A DNA stretch of 45,542 nucleotides from Candidatus Thorarchaeota archaeon (GTDB taxonomy: Archaea; Asgardarchaeota; Thorarchaeia; Thorarchaeales; Thorarchaeaceae): the NCBI GenBank assembly GCA_008080745.1, contig SHMX01000012.1, forward strand, positions 1 through 45,542. The letters are read 5' to 3'. Shown one piece after another: positions 22,259-31,582 of this stretch (positions within the stretch are counted from its first letter, which is position 1; every line of letters starts with the position of its first letter). The translations under genes were made by a program, and so were the position numbers. The notes beneath the pieces are model-generated. The model saw nothing but the letters and a program-made list of their open reading frames with translations. It ran no database searches and was not told the origin of the DNA.

Positions 22259-23308
22259 TTAGATCTCGTAGACGTTGGACCCACCAAGAGCTGATAGTTC
22301 ACCAACATAGTCCTTAGACATCATCTCGTGAACAATATCGGGATCCCGGGTATGGCCCAGTACCCATGCCAGTTTTACCATAGCAGCTTCTGATGTCATG
22401 ACATGAGCACTCATAGCTCCTGCCTCCAATGCTGCCCGTCCCACTTCATAGAGAGATAAATCTGCCTGCCCAAAGGCACACTGAGAACTAACAACAACAA
22501 AACATCCCTGATTGACTGCTTGACGGATAGCACCAGTTAAAGAATTCTCTACGGTGGGGATATTGCCTAAACCAAACCCCTCGATGACAATTCCATGATA
22601 GCCCATATCCACAATCCGAGAGAGTATTCCAGGGGGAAGACCTGGAAAAACCTTCAGAAGAAAAACACGAGAGTCAAGACGAGTATCAAATTTCGGAACA
22701 AGATTGTGTCTTCGTCGCCTTGTTTCATAGAGGACTATATCTCTAGTCAATACGCCAATAGGAATGGGATCCATCGAGTCAAAGGCATCGTATGAGTTGA
22801 CACGTAGTTTTCTGGTTCTAGTAGCACGGTGAATCTCACCATTGAACACAATACAGGTCTCGCCAATATCTCCAAAGGCTGCAACGCGCATAGCATCAAG
22901 AAGATTGCGAGGGGCATCACTCCAGGGCATAGAGGCAGGAATCTGGGACCCTGTAAAGACAATCGGTTTACCAAAGTCTTGTACCATGAATGAAACAGCC
23001 GAGGCAGAATAGACCATTGTATCGGTACCATGTGTTATGACAATTCCCTCTATATCGGGCATCTCATCATAGATGGTCTTGATAGCACCAGCGATATCTT
23101 GCCAATGATGTGGTTGGGCATTAGCCGAGTCAAGGAGGAACAATTCCCTTTGAATCACATCGATGCTTCCCAATTCTCTAGGGAGAGTTCCCAATAGCAT
23201 ATCCAATGAAAGGCCAGGACGGAGTCCCTTGGTGACCGGGTCTGTTATACTTGATATGGTACCGCCAGTGGCCAGAAGGCAGACTTTCGCAACCTTGTCA
23301 GTCTTCAT
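22259..23308 (-). CDS. Type I L-asparaginase family protein
   Basis: This 349-residue amidohydrolase has the two catalytic threonine motifs: LLATGGTISS near residue 12 and VITHGTDTMVYSAS at about 95, with FTGSQIPASMPWSDAPRNL and the C-terminal GFGLGNIP. It could hydrolyse asparagine. It is related to GatD of the archaeal Glu-tRNA(Gln) amidotransferase but lacks the extra N-terminal domain of GatD, and gatE is not adjacent, so asparaginase is preferred. The ATG at 23308 gives the usual short N-terminus; an upstream in-frame start would add 25 unlike residues. Confidence 0.85.
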   Translation of the reverse strand: MKTDKVAKVCLLATGGTISSITDPVTKGLRPGLSLDMLLGTLPRELGSIDVIQRELFLLDSANAQPHHWQDIAGAIKTIYDEMPDIEGIVITHGTDTMVYSASAVSFMVQDFGKPIVFTGSQIPASMPWSDAPRNLLDAMRVAAFGDIGETCIVFNGEIHRATRTRKLRVNSYDAFDSMDPIPIGVLTRDIVLYETRRRRHNLVPKFDTRLDSRVFLLKVFPGLPPGILSRIVDMGYHGIVIEGFGLGNIPTVENSLTGAIRQAVNQGCFVVVSSQCAFGQADLSLYEVGRAALEAGAMSAHVMTSEAAMVKLAWVLGHTRDPDIVHEMMSKDYVGELSALGGSNVYEI

Positions 23309-23374
23309 GCTATACACCTGTTTACATGACAAGAAGATAATATATTGGTGTTGCTCAAACAGGCTTAGTGAGAA

Positions 23375-24583
23375 GTGATGCACGACCTTATTGTTGTTGG
23401 TGGAGGACCCGCTGGAGCAGTCTGTGCGAGAACCGCAGCTGAGGCAGGATTGGACGTGCTTCTGCTAGAAAAGGAAAAACACCCCCGATTCAAACTCTGT
23501 GGAGGTGCCCTTAGTAAAAGAGTTGAAGACTTGCTTGATATTGACATCTCACCTGTTATTGAACGACGAGTCAAAAGTGTAAAGATATCAGCAGGATATG
23601 ACCAATCTACTACGTGGACCCGTGATGATACTACAGGAATTCTAGTAAGAAGAAGCGACTTTGATCAGTTGCTTGTGAAACATGCGAGGGATGCGGGAGC
23701 TGAAGTAATTGAGCAGTGTAAGGTGCTCCGAGTGGAGCAAACTCGAAAAGGAATACGTGCATTGGCAATAGGAGACTCCTTCAAAGGAAGACTGGTTGTG
23801 GGAGCTGATGGCGTTAATAGTACAGTAGCAAGAAGTCTAAAAATTAGAGAAAGGTGGGATTTGAAGTCTGTTGCTCTTTGTATAGGTGGAGATGCAATAC
23901 TGAATCGGGAGTCCATGAATAAAATCATGAAAGATAGCGAGGGAAATCTAAATCCCGCATTAGAGCTATATTTCGGCTTGGTAAAGTGGGGCTATGCTTG
24001 GTGCTTTCCTCATTCTGATCGATTGAACATAGGTATAGGCTGCAGAATGGATCAATCCATAAGCCTGAAAGAAGAATGGGAGAAGTTCCTGAGTCATTTC
24101 AAAAAAATGAGGGGCGTTGATTTTGTAATTCAAAATCAGTCTTCGTTCAGAGTTCCTTTTGGAGGGGAAAAAAGAAGATTAACTGCACGCAGAGCTGTAT
24201 TGATTGGAGATGCTGCTGGTCTGGTATCCCCAGTAACTGGTGAAGGCATATACTATGCTCTGAAATCAGGAATGCTTGCGGGAAATTTAGCTGTACAAAC
24301 TGTAAGAGAGAAGAATCCCCTTGTGTTTAGAACGTATCAGGAAAGAATAGAGAGAAGTATAGTAGAAGAATTGTCTGTTGCGAAATTTCTCGCTGAAATG
24401 CTTTTCAAATCGAAAAATAACATCTCAATGGCTGTCGAGATAGCTAAAGATGATCTGACTATTCGGAATTACATGATAGATTTTGTAACAGGGTTCAGAC
24501 CAGCATCTGAGATGAGAAGAAAAATGATGAAACATATGCTCAGGTATCATCCACTTAAGGCTATAAGAATAGGATTACGATGA
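23375..24583 (+). CDS. Geranylgeranyl reductase family FAD-dependent oxidoreductase
   Basis: A 402-residue flavoprotein that likely saturates isoprenoid chains, as in archaeal membrane lipids. The N-terminal FAD motif is DLIVVGGGPAGAVCARTA; the family Cys motif is HPRFKLCGGALSKR at about 42; VVGADGVNSTVAR and IGDAAGLVSPVTGEGIYYAL are the second and third FAD-binding segments. Substrate is not certain: digeranylgeranylglycerophospholipid or another polyprenyl compound. It is divergent from the asparaginase gene and convergent with RNase Z, three bases from its end. Confidence 0.85.
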   Translation: MMHDLIVVGGGPAGAVCARTAAEAGLDVLLLEKEKHPRFKLCGGALSKRVEDLLDIDISPVIERRVKSVKISAGYDQSTTWTRDDTTGILVRRSDFDQLLVKHARDAGAEVIEQCKVLRVEQTRKGIRALAIGDSFKGRLVVGADGVNSTVARSLKIRERWDLKSVALCIGGDAILNRESMNKIMKDSEGNLNPALELYFGLVKWGYAWCFPHSDRLNIGIGCRMDQSISLKEEWEKFLSHFKKMRGVDFVIQNQSSFRVPFGGEKRRLTARRAVLIGDAAGLVSPVTGEGIYYALKSGMLAGNLAVQTVREKNPLVFRTYQERIERSIVEELSVAKFLAEMLFKSKNNISMAVEIAKDDLTIRNYMIDFVTGFRPASEMRRKMMKHMLRYHPLKAIRIGLR

Positions 24584-24585
24584 TA

Positions 24586-25527
24586 TCAATCGTCTGACTG
24601 CGTGATGGAAATGTTTCCATCCAGAGAGAGATTAATCTTCATGAGATCACGAGCCAATACGGTATTTGAAAAGGTTTCTTTGGCTTCTGATATAATCTCA
24701 GATCCATCACCATATCGCGGACTATAGTGAGTCAAAACTAGAAGATCGACATTGGCTTTCTTTGCCAGTTCAGCCACATCTTTGGCTGTTGAATGGCCTC
24801 TTTTATCTGCTAAATCAGAATGACTAGAAGAATACATAGCTTCATGAATCAAGACATTGGCGTTCTTTGATGCCTTACGAATCACATCGCAAGGTCTGGT
24901 ATCACCAGAATAGATTATACGAATAGGAGCTGGTTTTGGCTCAGTCACATCAATAGGAGATATTTCCCGACCATCTTTTAGAGTCACACTTTCGCCCCCA
25001 GCAAGTTTTCCCCAGAGAGGGCCCTTAGGTATGTTCAATTCCTTTGCCTTATCAACCAGGAAGGTTCCTGTGGGACGTTGATATTCAACCTTGTATCCAA
25101 AAGCGATTCCTCGGTGATCCACCTCAAGAGCTTCAACCTGTAAATCATCAAAGGAAAATACAGTTCCACTTGAAATACCATACACGGTAGATTCGAATGT
25201 TGTACCCAGATGAATAGTATCCTGACTAACTCGAATAAAGTCAACTATGCCCGGAGGACCATACACATCCAAAGGACGCATCCGATCCAAGAGTGACATA
25301 CGTAGAAGCAAGCCTGGTAACCCAAGAATATGATCTGCATGCATGTGAGAAATAAAAATAGCAGTCCGTTTATTCAATCCTGCGTTTACTCGTTCATATT
25401 GGCGCTGTACATCCTCACCTGCATCAAATAGTAGGTTCCAACCTTCAAACCTTACTAGGACTGCAGGATGATTACGGCCTTCAACAGGAATTGAACCACC
25501 ACTACCCAGTATGATTATCTCAAACAT
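24586..25527 (-). CDS. rnz: Ribonuclease Z
   Basis: tRNase Z cleaves the 3' trailer of tRNA precursors. The metallo-beta-lactamase metal motif is FISHMHADHILGLPGLL, preceded by ILGSGGSIPVEGRNHPA and LLFDAGEDVQRQ. Further ligands are in YSGDTRPC, LIHEAMY and the RGHSTAKD motif. The ATG at 25527 gives MFEIIILGSGGS, the normal start of this 313-residue enzyme; an upstream TTG is less likely. Confidence 0.93.
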   Translation of the reverse strand: MFEIIILGSGGSIPVEGRNHPAVLVRFEGWNLLFDAGEDVQRQYERVNAGLNKRTAIFISHMHADHILGLPGLLLRMSLLDRMRPLDVYGPPGIVDFIRVSQDTIHLGTTFESTVYGISSGTVFSFDDLQVEALEVDHRGIAFGYKVEYQRPTGTFLVDKAKELNIPKGPLWGKLAGGESVTLKDGREISPIDVTEPKPAPIRIIYSGDTRPCDVIRKASKNANVLIHEAMYSSSHSDLADKRGHSTAKDVAELAKKANVDLLVLTHYSPRYGDGSEIISEAKETFSNTVLARDLMKINLSLDGNISITQSDD

Positions 25528-25570
25528 GTAGAAACCCAACTAATCAGTAAGAGAGATATGCTCATATCAG

Positions 25571-26974
25571 TTATGCAAGGTCAAACGGTGTTGTATGGGG
25601 AGTACATTCACTGCGCACTACACTAAGCGCACGAAGATCGAAAAATCTCAAGTCCCATTTCCATCCATCAAGTCGCGTATCAAACATCGATAAGATTGGA
25701 ATGTGTTCATCGCGTCCTGTTGAAACGACATGGGCCATCCATTCATTTACAAAAGACACCTCCTCACCCAATACTTGGAGTATCTCTCCACCTGAACCTG
25801 CAGGAACGGAGGTTAGAAGTAAAACTTTTGACTCTCCATTACGACCGTCAGTAATCCTATCAATACGAGAGATATAAGTCAGAGGGAGAAAGTTCCAAGC
25901 GTTTATGACCTCACCAGCGCTCTCCGAGTCCAGTACAGCAATCACTCGTTCATTAAGTAGAGGAATATCGATTCGAGCACGAGGAAGGACATATTCGTTT
26001 TCAATAATTTGGATTCTACGTCGGAATATCGTTGATTCTGAGAGCCCAGTCGATTCCATAATCTCATGGGTAGTAGCATCAAAGTTACGTGTCATGTGAT
26101 CAATTATCTTTAGGTCGCTTGGAGCCATGGTTACTTTTGTTCGTGACTGGGAGGGCAATTCACCCAGTATCAGAGGTTCATCGCTGTTTCTAAGAAGCAG
26201 TCTGAAGTGAAACAGATTCGGCTTCCAATCTGGCCGGTTATATGAGAAATGGTGTGGACTGAATCGAGGATGTCCCTCTGAAAGGTGCCACGCAGTAACA
26301 GAGCTGGCCACATTGCGCAGAGAGGGCATCAAGACCAAGAAATCATCGATGTGTATGCTTGGAATGGCGGCTACCAGAAAGGCAAAAGTTGTGGCACCAT
26401 CAACAATCAGAGTCTTATAGATATAGGGGCCGCTCAAAACAAGAGAGGGATTTTCTAAAATTAATAGAATTCTTTCCAAACCAAGTTTTTGGAGATTAAG
26501 CAAGCCTTCTACAGAGAATACTTTGGAGTCCTTAAGACGTTGCATAGCCCTTCTACATTGGGCATAGGTCATATCACTCAGATCTGCAAGTTCGCTCAAA
26601 TTCGCATCGGGTTTTTTCAGAACTGATTCTAACGCACTAAGTTCGGTTTTGGATAAACGTGATGCGTTATAACTCCACAGTGCCTCAACCTCACGTAACA
26701 CATCAGGTTGGGAAATAAATCGTATATAACCAAGTTTGATTACATCAGTAAGCCTCTCTTTCAAATCCTCATAGAGACTACCCCGATAGGTATTCACCAT
26801 CATAAAGAGCCGTTCGCTCTCGGAAGATGTCTGGAAGAGATCTAATCCAACTCCGTCCTCGATGGACTGGAGAGATTGAACAACAGCAAGCGCACTAGGA
26901 CTGAGTTTCGATTCAATAGTTGGTTCTTCTTGCTCGTCTGACATATGCAGAACTTCTTCTCCATCGGTGGTCAT
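25571..26974 (-). CDS. Multi-winged-helix protein of unknown function
   Basis: A 467-residue protein not assigned to a named family. A first helix-turn-helix lies at about 115-165 (SKTELSALESVLKKPDANLS, ELADLSDMTYAQCRRAMQRL). A second lies at about 290-335 (DLKIIDHMTRNFDATTHEIM, ESTGLSESTIFRRRIQIIE), of Lrp/MarR-like pattern. Between and after them are alpha/beta segments that could bind ligands. The acidic N-terminus (EEVLHMSDEQEEPTIESKLS) looks disordered. It is probably a transcription regulator. The gene is flanked by RNase Z and TrmB genes on the same strand. Confidence 0.7.
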   Translation of the reverse strand: MTTDGEEVLHMSDEQEEPTIESKLSPSALAVVQSLQSIEDGVGLDLFQTSSESERLFMMVNTYRGSLYEDLKERLTDVIKLGYIRFISQPDVLREVEALWSYNASRLSKTELSALESVLKKPDANLSELADLSDMTYAQCRRAMQRLKDSKVFSVEGLLNLQKLGLERILLILENPSLVLSGPYIYKTLIVDGATTFAFLVAAIPSIHIDDFLVLMPSLRNVASSVTAWHLSEGHPRFSPHHFSYNRPDWKPNLFHFRLLLRNSDEPLILGELPSQSRTKVTMAPSDLKIIDHMTRNFDATTHEIMESTGLSESTIFRRRIQIIENEYVLPRARIDIPLLNERVIAVLDSESAGEVINAWNFLPLTYISRIDRITDGRNGESKVLLLTSVPAGSGGEILQVLGEEVSFVNEWMAHVVSTGRDEHIPILSMFDTRLDGWKWDLRFFDLRALSVVRSECTPHTTPFDLA

Positions 26975-27074
26975 AGATTACCCTTCACATACAATCTCTT
27001 GTATTACTCAATTTAAGCTCATAAGTGAATTAGTACCATGGCGCGTTTCTGTGATAGTTTTTCATTTAGCTATA

Positions 27075-27824
27075 CTAAACAGATTCTGAATCAGACCAAA
27101 GACTATCAAAGTATGCTGATGCCATTGCTGCAAATACAGGGGCTGAAGCGTAAATGCCCAAGAACTCTTCTTGCTCATTACCAGCCAACATTATTAGAGT
27201 TTCACGTCTGTCAATAACTAGACCCGCTCCAAAAACACGTGACCGAGTACGTACTTCAAAATTCGAAGGAATGAGGTTCTTCATATCCGATGGGAGATTG
27301 GATGTGAGTAGCATAACCTTAGCTTTCACACTAAAGGCACGTTCTATTAGCTCAGAAATCTCTTCAGTGGGCATATCAAGACTGGGGAGAGATAGCAATA
27401 CCTCTTCCTTTGATACTTCTAACATCTCGATAGCTTTAGCAAGAATAGAATGTCTTCCGTGTAGAAGCCAAACATCTCGTGTGGTAGCAGGTGTTTCACG
27501 TTCAAATCTAGGTTGTAATTCTTCAACAACATGTTTGCTAGCCCGTTCTAATCGTTCCTCCCATTCCAATCTAACTAGGCGCATTACCTCAGTGGGGGAT
27601 TTTGCACGGTATTGTGTAGGTCTTCCTTTCCTAGTCTGGATAAACCCTTTTTCCCCAAGACGCCCTAGTACGTCATATATTCGCGAATAAGGAACCTGTG
27701 ATTTTGTGCTAGTATCCGAAGCGGACATTTGACCATGATCAACTAGTGCGAGATAAGCAGAGGTCTCGTATTCTGTGAGACCAATCTCTTTCAGTGCTTT
27801 GAGAGTAGCTTCGCTAATTGTCAA
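27075..27824 (-). CDS. TrmB-family transcription regulator
   Basis: A 249-residue regulator with the TrmB N-terminal winged helix (LKEIGLTEYETSAYLALVDH, then STKSQVPYSRIYDVLGRLGE, then KGFIQTRKGRPTQYRAKSP) and a coiled-coil linker (WEERLERASKHVVEELQPR). The C-terminal domain resembles the phospholipase-D-like effector region of TrmB (SKEEVLLSLPSLDMP, ...). TrmB proteins usually sense sugars; the ligand here is unknown. The start is a TTG with GAGG ten bases upstream. It follows XTPase by 38 bases. Confidence 0.85.
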   Translation of the reverse strand: MTISEATLKALKEIGLTEYETSAYLALVDHGQMSASDTSTKSQVPYSRIYDVLGRLGEKGFIQTRKGRPTQYRAKSPTEVMRLVRLEWEERLERASKHVVEELQPRFERETPATTRDVWLLHGRHSILAKAIEMLEVSKEEVLLSLPSLDMPTEEISELIERAFSVKAKVMLLTSNLPSDMKNLIPSNFEVRTRSRVFGAGLVIDRRETLIMLAGNEQEEFLGIYASAPVFAAMASAYFDSLWSDSESV

Positions 27825-27862
27825 CGGGATACAACCTCATCGTATTTGAGAAAGTATGGAAC

Positions 27863-28429
27863 TTAAGATTTGTCAGATGTGTACCAGTCCAAAAATTTTG
27901 TAAATGCCTTCGTTCGATGTGAGAAGGCAATCTTCTCCTCAAAGGTCATCTCTGCATAGGTACGTGTTTCGCCTCGTGGAATGAAGATGGGATCATATCC
28001 AAAACCACCTGCCCCCTGAGGTTCATGGGCTATTGTTCCGTGCATCTCTCCAACAAAAGTGTAAACTCCAGAACCATCTGCGAATCCTACTGAACAGACA
28101 AATTTGGCTTGGCGTAGTTCAATATCTTGCATAAGTTTCAATATCCCCTCAAGTCCAATGGTTTGAAGAACAAATGCGGGATATGCCTGAGGAAAGCCCC
28201 CAAGTGAGTCGATATACAGACCTGTATCATCCACTACCACAGAGCAGTCCAATGAAGAATATGCCCTAAGAGCAGCCTCAAGAGCAATTTGCTCAGTGCT
28301 TGTAGACCGAATCTCCTGTTTCTCCAGAGAGGATGTTTGAAAAGATACGCCGTATCTCTGAAATAAGGGAGATAATTCTTCAAGTTTATGCTTATTTTGT
28401 GTTACAAGAACAAGTTTATCCTTTGACAT
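27863..28429 (-). CDS. rdgB: XTP/dITP pyrophosphatase (HAM1/RdgB family)
   Basis: This 188-residue house-cleaning enzyme removes ITP and XTP from the nucleotide pool. Family motifs are LVTQNKHKLEELSPLF at the N-terminus, VVDDTGLYIDSLGGFPQAYP at about 65, GAGGFGYDPIFIPRG at about 140 and EEKIAFSHRTKA near the end. Its start overlaps the end of the upstream luciferase-like gene by 14 bases. Confidence 0.93.
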   Translation of the reverse strand: MSKDKLVLVTQNKHKLEELSPLFQRYGVSFQTSSLEKQEIRSTSTEQIALEAALRAYSSLDCSVVVDDTGLYIDSLGGFPQAYPAFVLQTIGLEGILKLMQDIELRQAKFVCSVGFADGSGVYTFVGEMHGTIAHEPQGAGGFGYDPIFIPRGETRTYAEMTFEEKIAFSHRTKAFTKFLDWYTSDKS

Positions 28430-29540
28430 ACTGGAGTACTTCCTTCATTATTTGGTAGGATGGTCGGGTCTTGTTTAAATCGAACATTCCTGTAGCATTC
28501 CATAAAATAACATGTTGGAGCCCTTCATTTACATATTCTTCCAGACGTTTAATGATGGCTTCAGCATCACCCATGATGTAAAATTCCTGAAGAATTTCTG
28601 GGGGAACTTGCTGTAGAGCATCCAGAACTGCTTCACGTCCATAATTCATAGGAATGTAATCACGAAGAGAGTAAAAATCTTCACCAAATGGATGTTCAAA
28701 TCCTTTTTTACTCCACTCTGACGCAGGATAGAGAAGAGCAAAGGCACGGGCTATTGAGGTATCAGCCATGCGCATGCATTCGGACAAGTCATCATCCAAG
28801 ATACACCAATTCCATAGCGCTGCTGTGAAACGATTGGTTTTGCCCATCTTCATACGGTGCTTTTGTATCTCTCTGAAGCGTTTACCATAATCCTGTGGAA
28901 GTAGATGAGTTGGAATCCATCCATCACCAAACTCTGCTGCGATTTTGAGCATCTTTGGTCCATGTGCGGCAATCCATATAGGAGGAGGATTATCCTGAAC
29001 AGCAGGTCGTAGTGACATCACTGCATTCTTCAATTGCCAGAATTTTCCCTCATAATTGAATGGTTCATGTGTACTCCAGACCAACCTAATAATCTCAAGT
29101 GCTTCTCGTAATTTACCAACTTGCCCCGAATAGTTCAAACCATAAGGAGCTATATTTTCTATCTCTCCAGCACCTATACCCATAATGGCTCGTCCTTGAC
29201 TAATGTGGTCAAGGGTCAAAAAAGTCTGAGCCAACAGAATCGGATGTCTACGAAGTGGTTCTGTAACAGCAGAAATGAGTCGGACATTCTCAGTGACTGC
29301 TGCACAAGCAGCCATGATACTACCCAATTCAAAATATGTGTGCGGTGATTGTTGTAGAATTGCCAGGGGTGTTATATCAGGAGTCCAGATGCTTTCGGGA
29401 ACGAATCCTGCAAAATGATCTGGAAATGCCATACTATCGTATCCAAGAGAATCAATGAGCTTTGCATTCTTCGCAGCATTATCCCAAGGAGGGAGGAAAG
29501 GACCAGGAGCTCCTATTTCTAAATCATGAATATCGGTCAT
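28416..29540 (-). CDS. Luciferase-like (LLM) F420-type oxidoreductase
   Basis: A 374-residue TIM-barrel oxidoreductase of the bacterial-luciferase superfamily, related to methylenetetrahydromethanopterin reductase (Mer) and F420-dependent enzymes. Motifs include IDSLGYDSMAFPDHF, VRLISAVTEPLRRHPILLAQ, TLDHISQGRAIMGIGAGEIE and PPIWIAAHGPKMLKIAAEFG. The substrate is not determined; the sequence is closer to general F420 enzymes than to true Mer. It begins one base after the M20 peptidase gene and overlaps XTPase, so the three form one unit. Confidence 0.85.
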   Translation of the reverse strand: MTDIHDLEIGAPGPFLPPWDNAAKNAKLIDSLGYDSMAFPDHFAGFVPESIWTPDITPLAILQQSPHTYFELGSIMAACAAVTENVRLISAVTEPLRRHPILLAQTFLTLDHISQGRAIMGIGAGEIENIAPYGLNYSGQVGKLREALEIIRLVWSTHEPFNYEGKFWQLKNAVMSLRPAVQDNPPPIWIAAHGPKMLKIAAEFGDGWIPTHLLPQDYGKRFREIQKHRMKMGKTNRFTAALWNWCILDDDLSECMRMADTSIARAFALLYPASEWSKKGFEHPFGEDFYSLRDYIPMNYGREAVLDALQQVPPEILQEFYIMGDAEAIIKRLEEYVNEGLQHVILWNATGMFDLNKTRPSYQIMKEVLQYVKG

Positions 29541-30725
29541 CTATTCGCACGTCTCAGCGAAATGGATAAGCGCAGCTTTTACGCTCTCATAGGTCTTAAT
29601 GGATAACCATTCATCAATCCCATGAAAATTGCTATCTTCTTCAATAGTGCCATAACAAGCAGTAGGTATACCTACAGCTGTGAAGTAATGTCCGTCATTC
29701 CCACCCAAATCTGCTGCGATTGGGATGTTCGGGTCGACAGCTTTCTTCACCGCGGAATGAAAAGCTATGACAAACTCGTTTTCTGCGTCAGAGCCCCACC
29801 CACTTACCGCCTGTTTGAAAGTCAAAGAGGCTTCAACACATGTTTCTTCTTTAGCTTTCTCTACATATTCTTCAATAGATTTTACAACTTCTTTTGGATC
29901 CTCTTCAGGAATTGCTCGACAATCAAAGGAAAAAGCTGCCTTTCCCGGTATTACATTTGTTTTGCTTCCAGCCTGATAGACGGTCATTGAAAAGCGGCCC
30001 CAAAGATTCTGGTGAGGGCTTCCTGGGGGTGCAGGTAGTTGAGACTGAACCTTTGCTCGAACATCAATAAATCCTAACATGTAGTTGAGAAGAGGGATGG
30101 ACAGATGTATAGCATTATTGAAAGCAAATGGATATCCAGCATGTCCTTGAGTGCCATGAACTGTGATTGTCCCGGCGATAACTCCGCTTGCACCAATACT
30201 AACATAGGTGGGTCCCGAATCAACAACAATTCCAAAGTCACCCCGAATCTGTGGAGGACCATTTATCAAATAGTCGATGCCATATTCTCCTCCAATCTCC
30301 TCATTAGGTGATATGAGAATCTTGAGGTTCACTTTCGATGAATTGGATTTTGCAAGTTCTTTAGCGGCTGCAACAGCTGCAACCACATTTCCTTTGTTAT
30401 CAGTAACACCACGGCCATAGATTTTATCACCTTCGATGGTCAGTTTAAATGGGGGATGAGTCCATGCATCTGTGTCACCTGCGGGTACAACATCATAATG
30501 AGTGCAGAGTAGAATTGTCTTATCAGCACCAACATCTAAGGAAGCAACAATATTAGGTTGAGGAATGCCATCCTGTTTTGAATCAAAGACCTCAACTTGT
30601 AGACCAGCCTCCTCACAATATCGTTTAATTACACCAGCACATTCAGCATAGTTCTTCTTTTCTTCGCTGTTTGTATCTAGTTCAACAATCGCTCGAAGAA
30701 AAGTTTCTTCCCAATCATCCATCAT
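29541..30725 (-). CDS. M20-family metallopeptidase / deacylase (ArgE/DapE-like)
   Basis: A 394-residue di-zinc hydrolase. Metal and catalytic motifs: LLCTHYDVVPAGDTDAW (His and catalytic Asp), YGRGVTDNKGNVVAAVAA (bridging Asp), SPNEEIGGEYGIDYLI (Glu pair) and VVDSGPT. The dimerisation lid domain lies at about 185-290 (GTQGHAGYPFAFNNAI). It may be a peptidase, carnosinase or acyl-amino-acid deacylase; this cannot be decided here. It leads the M20-LLM-XTPase unit. Confidence 0.87.
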   Translation of the reverse strand: MMDDWEETFLRAIVELDTNSEEKKNYAECAGVIKRYCEEAGLQVEVFDSKQDGIPQPNIVASLDVGADKTILLCTHYDVVPAGDTDAWTHPPFKLTIEGDKIYGRGVTDNKGNVVAAVAAAKELAKSNSSKVNLKILISPNEEIGGEYGIDYLINGPPQIRGDFGIVVDSGPTYVSIGASGVIAGTITVHGTQGHAGYPFAFNNAIHLSIPLLNYMLGFIDVRAKVQSQLPAPPGSPHQNLWGRFSMTVYQAGSKTNVIPGKAAFSFDCRAIPEEDPKEVVKSIEEYVEKAKEETCVEASLTFKQAVSGWGSDAENEFVIAFHSAVKKAVDPNIPIAADLGGNDGHYFTAVGIPTACYGTIEEDSNFHGIDEWLSIKTYESVKAALIHFAETCE

Positions 30726-30920
30726 AATCGTACTCCAAAGAAATCAAGTCAAAATATGTCGTATCAAACAGATTAGTCTTGTGTTAATACATCATGATTG
30801 AAATAAATCAATGCTGGCGTGTCTGAAAGTAATTTATCTTGAGTTTGATAACGAGTACTTGAAGTTATGGAAGTTCTGGCATATAGTATCACAATTGAAT
30901 AGGAAATATATCAACACAGC

Positions 30921-30928
30921 ACTTAAGC
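30921..30928 (+). promoter_or_regulatory. TATA box of the gelsolin-like gene
   Basis: ACTTAAGC lies 24-31 bases before the ATG, so the transcript should start at or near the start codon (leaderless). The rest of the 225-base divergent spacer to the M20 gene shows nothing else distinct. Confidence 0.5.
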
Positions 30929-30951
30929 GCAATGCCGTATATTTTCTAAGC

Positions 30952-31554
30952 ATGTCAGAACCAACTGTATACCACATTCAAAAAGGTAATCTTGTCTTGA
31001 TGCCAGACCCCGGAGCTTTTGGTAAAGGGGACTGCTATCTTGTCGATGCAGGTCCAAAAATCTACATCTGGATTGGGCCGAATAGCTCTGTTGATGAGAA
31101 GTTTCTTGCAGCTGCAGAAGCGGTTTTCAAAGACACAGCCAGGAAGGGTCATGCAGATATAGATCACATCGATGGAGGCAACGAACCAGAAGAATTCAAG
31201 GCACTCTTTGATGATTTTCATCTTACTGATGAGGATACCGCAGGTATTCTAAAGAAAGTGCAGATGGAAAAACACGAATACAAGCTCTGGAGAGTACATC
31301 GCGATGCAGATAACGATGAAACCTTCTTTGCAGAGGTTCCATTAGAACGTTCTTCCTTGAGAAGCGATGATGTCTATATCTTAGATGCGTGGGAAGACAT
31401 CTATGTTTGGAGAGGAAAAGATGCTACTGCCAGAGAGAAATTTGACGCAACTATTCTTGCACGACGATACGATGCAGAACGTGTGGGAACACAGGATATC
31501 GATCTAATTGAAGAAGGAGACGAACCGGAAGAGTTCCTTGAAAAAATAGTGTAA
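30952..31554 (+). CDS. Two-domain gelsolin-like protein
   Basis: A 200-residue protein made of two gelsolin/ADF-like repeats. Domain 1 (about 1-95) has VYHIQKGNLVLMPDPGAFGK, GDCYLVDAGPKIYIWIGPNS and a final GNEPEEFKALF. Domain 2 (about 100-200) has YKLWRVHRDADNDETFFAEV, DVYILDAWEDIYVWRGKDAT and GDEPEEFLEKIV. The D/G-x-Y-(I/V)-W-x-G core and Asp/Glu calcium positions are those of gelsolins. Such proteins are known in Asgard archaea, including Thorarchaeota, where they regulate archaeal actin filaments in a calcium-dependent manner. The ATG at 30952 fits a leaderless mRNA; a longer in-frame ORF upstream is unlike the family. Confidence 0.9.
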   Translation: MSEPTVYHIQKGNLVLMPDPGAFGKGDCYLVDAGPKIYIWIGPNSSVDEKFLAAAEAVFKDTARKGHADIDHIDGGNEPEEFKALFDDFHLTDEDTAGILKKVQMEKHEYKLWRVHRDADNDETFFAEVPLERSSLRSDDVYILDAWEDIYVWRGKDATAREKFDATILARRYDAERVGTQDIDLIEEGDEPEEFLEKIV

Positions 31555-31582
31555 TTACAACCAAACGGGGTTGCGGGTGGTT

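Noticed and set aside
22259-23308. GatD subunit of the Glu-tRNA(Gln) amidotransferase
   Set aside because: The N-terminal domain specific to GatD is missing and gatE is not adjacent; type I asparaginase fits better.
30811-30951. An N-terminal extension of 47 residues on the gelsolin-like protein
   Set aside because: It is unlike gelsolins and would cover the CTTAAG promoter box just before the ATG at 30952.
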